From Pseudomonas putida (GTDB lineage: Bacteria; Pseudomonadota; Gammaproteobacteria; Pseudomonadales; Pseudomonadaceae): a stretch of 64,000 bases of DNA. The position numbers were made by a program, and so were the translations under genes. The notes under the pieces are model-generated. The model saw only the letters and a program-made list of their open reading frames with translations, had not been told where the DNA came from and searched no databases. Below are positions 58,893 through 64,000 of this stretch, in pieces. Positions within the stretch are counted from its first letter, which is position 1. Each line of letters starts with the position of its first letter. The stretch spans positions 106,386 to 170,385 of the forward strand of contig NZ_JANHLE010000010.1 of the NCBI RefSeq assembly GCF_028682475.1, in the 5' to 3' direction.

Positions 58893-59678
58893 TCAGGGCG
58901 TGCTGCGTTCCTGCTGCTCAACGGTGGTTCGAAAGTTTTCACCGGCATCGACATAACGAGCATTCAAGGCCGCGTAGGCAGGCTCTTGTTTGAAGCGGCG
59001 CAGCTCAGTGGCAAAGCGCTGCATCAGCTCGTACCGACCGGCATTACGGCGTACCGCCAGGTATTGGCTCTGGCGGCTGACCACCAACGGCAGCTCGCTG
59101 ATTTGCTGATCCAGGCCCAGATATCGGCTGAGGTAGCGTCCGACGCGGCGGTCGGTGATCAGCAAGTCGATGCGCCCGCGCTGCAGTTTGCCGAAGTTGG
59201 CTTCATGGGTTGGCGCCGGCTCGCGGGTGAACAGTGGCGAATCGCTGAACGCTGGTGCATAGGAATAACCAGGCGAGGTGCCGACGGTCAAGCCGCGAAG
59301 GTCGTGCAGGCTGTTGACCGGATAGGGGCGGGCGTTGGCGTAAAACAGCACAAACTCCACGCCCGATAACGGTTCGTTGGGGTAGTAGAGCTGATTGGCG
59401 CGCTGCTCGGTATAGAAAATATCCAGGATACCGTCCGCCAGGCCTTGATCGATCATCGCCAGACAACGCTTCCAGGGCAGGAACTGCCAGTCCACTTCCA
59501 CACCCAGACGCTTGAACACTTCGACAGTGACGTCGTAGTCGATACCTTTGGCCTCACCGTTTTCCATATAGACATAGGGTGCCCAGGGTTCGGTGACGAT
59601 ACGCAGCCTCTCGCCATGGGCAAACGCACTCAGGCAAGTGAGCAACAGGGCGGATAACAAACGGGTGAAATCAGGCAT
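58893..59678 (-). CDS. Orphan periplasmic solute-binding protein (SBP_bac_3-like)
   Basis: 261 aa from an ATG at 59678 (MPDFTRLLSALLLTCLSAFAHG, signal peptide). No clear ribosome site, and an in-frame GTG 8 codons upstream is possible. Mature part ERLRIVTEPWAPYVYMENGEAKGIDYDVTVEVFKRLG resembles bacterial extracellular solute-binding family 3; later GTSPGYSYAPAF, LQRGRIDLLITDRRVGRYL. No permease or ATPase gene is next to it, so it may serve a distant transporter or act as a sensor. The ligand is unknown. Confidence 0.8.
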   Translation of the reverse strand: MPDFTRLLSALLLTCLSAFAHGERLRIVTEPWAPYVYMENGEAKGIDYDVTVEVFKRLGVEVDWQFLPWKRCLAMIDQGLADGILDIFYTEQRANQLYYPNEPLSGVEFVLFYANARPYPVNSLHDLRGLTVGTSPGYSYAPAFSDSPLFTREPAPTHEANFGKLQRGRIDLLITDRRVGRYLSRYLGLDQQISELPLVVSRQSQYLAVRRNAGRYELMQRFATELRRFKQEPAYAALNARYVDAGENFRTTVEQQERSTP

Positions 59679-59743
59679 GGCTGGAGAGTACGACGTGCGC
59701 ACGACGATGGCTAGTCGAGGTGCGCATTACCCTTGCCGGGTAT

Positions 59744-60826
59744 TCAGCGTTGTGATCGTTTTATCAGCGAGTCACGGACAGTACTGTGCTTGTTGCCCAG
59801 GCTCAGGCGCATGCCAGGGTGCTTGAACCACTGGTGCAATTTGTCGTGGCACAACGGGCGCGAATGACGGGCATTGGCATTTTCCAGCGCTTTGTCCCAC
59901 CAGGCGGGGCCACAAGCGCGGTCGAACTCGTTGGGGTATTCGTAGCAGCCGTTCATCAATTCACGCAGGAACTGACGCTGTTCGCTGGGCAGGGTCAGGC
60001 TCAGTACCTTGTAGCCCAGGCGTTGCAGGGCTGGCGGCTTTGGCAGCTGGGCGTTGACCAGGGCTACATCCTGCAGCGCCTGGCCGCTCAGCGGCGCGTG
60101 CTGGTGCTTGGCCAGCCAGGCCTGGACCTTGGCCCTGAACAACTGTTTGCGGCTCCAATAATGATGCAGCAGGTCGGTGCACTGGTTGACCTGCACGCGG
60201 CGATAGGCCGCCACCGCCAGGCAGAACTCTTCCAGGGTGTACGCGCCGTTGGCATGCGGGTAGTACTCGTCCATCAGGGCGATGGAGTGGTCGAGCAGTG
60301 GCGCATCTTCTTGCGTCAGGCCGATGACGCCAGAGTTAAGCTGGGGCATCTGGCGGTCAGCCAGCCCGCGCGCTTCAAGCAGCGATGCCAGGCCCTGGTA
60401 CAGCCGGCACTTCGGGTTGTGCCCGAAGTTGGCGCCGATGGCATTGCACAGCAGGGTGCCTGGCTTGATGCGCCGGAACAGCTCAATGGGCGATTGGTGG
60501 AAGAATGTGTCGGTATCGATCAGTGCGGCCACGGGCGCGTTGGCCAGCACCTGGCGCATGACTACGTGCTTGCTGCGAAAGTGATAACCATAAGGCTGGT
60601 TCCAGGCTTCGCGGGTGGCGGCATCCAGCGTGTGGACGGTTACCGGAAGGTGCTGGTAGGGCTCGGGATTATCGCTGTAGACCTGAATATCCAGTGCTTC
60701 GCCCGGGGTTTTGCGCAGGTTGGCCAGGGCGCTGACGATGCTGAACTGAGCTTCCTGATGATACGTCTGGGCACCGAAGACCAGGTAAACCAGTTGTGGG
60801 CGAGGCGGGGTATGTCCGTATGGCAT
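59744..60826 (-). CDS. Uncharacterised glycosyltransferase-like protein
   Basis: 360 aa from the ATG at 60826 (MPYGHTPPRPQLVYLVFGAQTYHQEAQFS). No strong ribosome site. It has a GT-A-like start (YLVFGAQTYHQEA) and the candidate metal motif ALIDTDTFFHQSPIELFRRI (D-x-D), then QLNSGVIGL, which recalls the N-S-G-V element of family 8-type transferases. The C-terminal third (WWDKALENANARHSRPLCHDKLHQW) is unfamiliar. There is no signal peptide or membrane helix. It stands alone between an orphan binding protein and metF. I cannot give a substrate. Confidence 0.65.
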   Translation of the reverse strand: MPYGHTPPRPQLVYLVFGAQTYHQEAQFSIVSALANLRKTPGEALDIQVYSDNPEPYQHLPVTVHTLDAATREAWNQPYGYHFRSKHVVMRQVLANAPVAALIDTDTFFHQSPIELFRRIKPGTLLCNAIGANFGHNPKCRLYQGLASLLEARGLADRQMPQLNSGVIGLTQEDAPLLDHSIALMDEYYPHANGAYTLEEFCLAVAAYRRVQVNQCTDLLHHYWSRKQLFRAKVQAWLAKHQHAPLSGQALQDVALVNAQLPKPPALQRLGYKVLSLTLPSEQRQFLRELMNGCYEYPNEFDRACGPAWWDKALENANARHSRPLCHDKLHQWFKHPGMRLSLGNKHSTVRDSLIKRSQR

Positions 60827-60857
60827 GAAGCACGTTAGTCCATTGGCTGGGGGATGC

Positions 60858-60888
60858 AAAAAGGCCTTAGCGTAAACCAAGGCCTTTT
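60858..60888 (-). terminator. Terminator after metF
   Basis: AAAAGGCCTT / AAGGCCTTTT stem with a 10-base loop, about 42 bases after the metF stop; on the minus strand it ends in a TTTTT run. Confidence 0.85.
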
Positions 60889-60930
60889 CAGTATCCCACA
60901 GTATTTGTTACCGGCGATGTAGCTTGTCGA

Positions 60931-61776
60931 TCAGCGCGGCAACTTGAGGTTGTTCCAGATCGCCAGGCTCGGGTCGGCCTGGTTCAGGGTGTAGAAGTGC
61001 AGCCCGGGTGCGCCGCCTTGCAGCAGTTGTTCGCACATGCGGGTGATGACCTCTTCACCGAACTTCTGGATGCTGTTGACGTCATCGCCATAGGCTTCCA
61101 GCTGTTTGCGGATCCAGCGTGGGATCTCGGCGCCGCAGGCGTCGGAGAAACGCGCCAGCTTGCTGTAGTTGGTGATCGGCATGATCCCCGGAACCACAGG
61201 AATATCCACACCCATCTGCTGCACGCGCTCGACGAAGTAGAAGTAGCTGTCGGCGTTGAAGAAGTACTGGGTGATGGCGCTGTCGGCGCCGGCATTGGCC
61301 TTGCGCACGAAATTCTTCAGGTCATCTTCGAAGTTGCGCGCCTGGGGATGCATCTCCGGGTAGGCGGCGATTTCGATATGGAAGTGATCGCCGCTTTCCT
61401 GGCGGATGAACTCGACCAGTTCGTTGGCGTAGCGCAGCTCGCCGCTGGCCATGCCCATACCCGAGGGCAGGTCGCCGCGCAGGGCAACGATGCGCTGGAT
61501 GCCGGCGGCCTTGTACTGGCTCAGCAGGCTGCGCAGGTCTTCCTTGCTGTCACCGACGCACGACAGGTGCGGGGCGGCAGGAATCTTCACTTCGCTTTCC
61601 AGCTGCAGCACGGTGTTCAGCGTGCGGTCGCGGGTCGAGCCTCCGGCACCGTAGGTGCAGGAGAAGAAATCCGGGTTGTAGCTGGCCAGCTGGCGGGCAG
61701 TGACGAGCAGTTTTTCATGTCCAGCATCGGTCTTGGTCGGGAAGAACTCGAAGCTGTAACGACGTTCCTGAGACAT
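60931..61776 (-). CDS. metF: 5,10-methylenetetrahydrofolate reductase
   Basis: 281 aa FAD-containing enzyme producing 5-methyl-THF for methionine synthesis. MSQERRYSFEFFPTKTDAGHEKL carries the F-E-F-F-P motif; FFSCTYGAGGSTRD, LSCVGDSKEDL, ALRGDLPSG and VVPGIMPITNYSKLARFSDACGAEIP are typical. AGGA lies 8 bases before the ATG. It is 96 bases downstream of ahcY with a terminator between, so both serve the methionine cycle but with stepped expression. Confidence 0.97.
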   Translation of the reverse strand: MSQERRYSFEFFPTKTDAGHEKLLVTARQLASYNPDFFSCTYGAGGSTRDRTLNTVLQLESEVKIPAAPHLSCVGDSKEDLRSLLSQYKAAGIQRIVALRGDLPSGMGMASGELRYANELVEFIRQESGDHFHIEIAAYPEMHPQARNFEDDLKNFVRKANAGADSAITQYFFNADSYFYFVERVQQMGVDIPVVPGIMPITNYSKLARFSDACGAEIPRWIRKQLEAYGDDVNSIQKFGEEVITRMCEQLLQGGAPGLHFYTLNQADPSLAIWNNLKLPR

Positions 61777-61828
61777 GGCGAAATCCTGGTAAACCGATCA
61801 AGCAGGCCGGCCCTGAGGCTGGCGTACA

Positions 61829-61864
61829 GAAAAAAGCCGGTGACGCTTGGCAGCGACACCGGCT
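61829..61864 (-). terminator. Terminator between ahcY and metF
   Basis: GCCGGTG / CACCGGC arms with a 14-base loop; on the minus strand it ends in TTTTTT. It lies just after the ahcY stop at 61873, in the 96-base gap before metF. Confidence 0.85.
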
Positions 61865-61872
61865 CTGGCCCA

Positions 61873-63423
<1,551 letters not shown>

Positions 63424-63456
63424 TCAAGTGCAGATGACCGTTTTAAAGCGATGGCG

Positions 63457-63485
63457 ATTATAGCCGCGCCTGCGCATCTGCCCAA
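63457..63485 (-). promoter_or_regulatory. Sigma-70 promoter for the riboswitch-ahcY transcript
   Basis: On the minus strand TTGGGC (63485-63480), a 17-base spacer and a perfect TATAAT (63462-63457). The start point would be near 63450, about 43 bases before the riboswitch. The rest of 63283-63590 holds the riboswitch, this promoter and a palindrome at 63495-63506. Confidence 0.65.
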
Positions 63486-63494
63486 GGTTTTCTG

Positions 63495-63506
63495 TCGATT
63501 AATCGA
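63495..63506. promoter_or_regulatory. 12-base palindrome upstream of ahcY and the thioesterase gene
   Basis: TCGATTAATCGA is a perfect dyad in the divergent region, 9 bases beyond the ahcY -35 hexamer. It may be an operator for either gene; no regulator can be named. Confidence 0.3.
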
Positions 63507-63590
63507 GACGATAGTCGATGTTAAATGGAGGAGGGGGGCTGCCTCTGCCATCATTACCCCCAACGAATGGCAAGACGCTCAGGAGTCGAT

Positions 63591-63992
63591 ATGAATTTTC
63601 ACACCCGCAAATGGGTCAAGCCCGAAGATCTCAATCCCAATGGCACGCTGTTCGGCGGCAGCCTGCTGCGCTGGATCGATGAAGAGGCGGCGATCTACGC
63701 GATCGTGCAACTGGGCAACCAGCGTGTGGTGACCAAGTACATTTCGGAGATCAACTTCGTCAGCGCCTCGCGCCAGGGCGACATCATCGAGCTGGGTATT
63801 ACCGCCACCGAATTCGGCCGTACCTCGATCACCCTCAAATGTGAAGTGCGCAACAAGATTACCCGCAAGAGCATCCTGACCGTTGACCGCATGGTCTTCG
63901 TCAACCTCGGTGAAGACGGCTTGCCGGCGGCGCATGGGCGGACCGAGATCAAGTATGTCCAGGACCAGTTCCCGGATAGCGCGGTGGAGTAG
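63591..63992 (+). CDS. Acyl-CoA thioesterase (hotdog fold, YciA-like)
   Basis: 133 aa from the ATG at 63591 (MNFHTRKWVKPEDLNPNGTLFGGSLLRWIDEEAAIYA), GGAG 6 bases upstream. The N-P-N-G-T-L-F-G-G-x-x-L-x-W-I-D-E motif is that of hotdog acyl-CoA thioesterases, with the Asp/Glu at the active site, followed by the beta strands VVTKYISEINFVSASRQGDIIELGI. It hydrolyses acyl-CoA to free acid, probably short to medium chain. It is divergent from ahcY and ends near the right edge of the window. Confidence 0.93.
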   Translation: MNFHTRKWVKPEDLNPNGTLFGGSLLRWIDEEAAIYAIVQLGNQRVVTKYISEINFVSASRQGDIIELGITATEFGRTSITLKCEVRNKITRKSILTVDRMVFVNLGEDGLPAAHGRTEIKYVQDQFPDSAVE

Positions 63993-64000
63993 TAAAAGCA

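Overview
The window is a high-GC chromosomal segment of a Pseudomonas, most likely of the P. putida/P. fluorescens part of the genus. The grounds are the gene order (from memory it matches the P. putida stretch from hutG down to ahcY), a medium-chain-length polyhydroxyalkanoate (PHA) cluster, two HBM-type chemoreceptors, a Pil-Chp system and many Pseudomonas-type REP hairpins in the gaps. Almost all of it is core genome. The one clear accessory gene is a giant leucine-rich-repeat protein with an IpaH/NEL-like ubiquitin-ligase signature, lying between hutG and pip.

Layout. 1-7.7 kb: end of hutG, the NEL-LRR gene on the minus strand, then pip-dtd. 8-12.2 kb: opgGH (osmoregulated periplasmic glucans). 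12.5-15.1 kb: a polar amino-acid ABC transporter (binding protein, permease, ATPase). 15.2-19.3 kb: two tandem HBM chemoreceptors. 19.4-25.3 kb, minus strand: a tightly packed run read ubiE-ubiJ-ubiB-hisI-hisE-tatA-tatB-tatC-rsmE paralogue. 25.5-32.1 kb: PHA metabolism, with a PHA-system protein and phaI-phaF on plus meeting phaC1-phaZ-phaC2-phaD on minus. 32.5-34.9 kb: hslV-hslU-DUF971 behind a heat-shock-type promoter. 35-39.9 kb: yqgE-ruvX-pyrR-pyrB-pyrC' and a TonB3-like protein. 40-50.4 kb: gshB, then pilGHIJ-chpA-chpC, the chemosensory control of type IV pili, without pilK or chpB. 50.5-58.7 kb: a HlyIII-family protein, canonical rsmE, bioA, a periplasmic FAD amine oxidase with a long Ala/Lys/Pro tail, cytochrome b561, YceI and RhlE. 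58.9-64 kb: an orphan solute-binding protein, an uncharacterised glycosyltransferase-like protein, metF, ahcY behind an S-adenosylhomocysteine riboswitch, and an acyl-CoA thioesterase.

How genes work together. ahcY and metF serve the methionine/SAM cycle, and an SAH riboswitch raises ahcY output when SAH accumulates. The PHA genes include synthases, depolymerase, regulator and granule phasins. The Tat translocase is co-transcribed with ubiquinone and histidine genes. pyrB and the inactive pyrC' encode the two subunits of the pseudomonad aspartate transcarbamoylase. The pil-chp genes pass a PilJ signal through the ChpA kinase to PilG/PilH.

The best candidates for something new are the NEL-LRR protein, the reduced Pil-Chp cluster with a glutamine in one phosphotransfer module, a second divergent RsmE-family methyltransferase, and the oxidase with a phasin-like tail and a duplicated FFS-FG motif. 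Regulatory sites read by eye are an RpoH-type promoter before hslV, two candidate sigma-54 sites (phaC1, pilG), and a sigma-70 promoter plus SAH riboswitch before ahcY. No CRISPR array, tRNA, rRNA, prophage or insertion sequence was seen.
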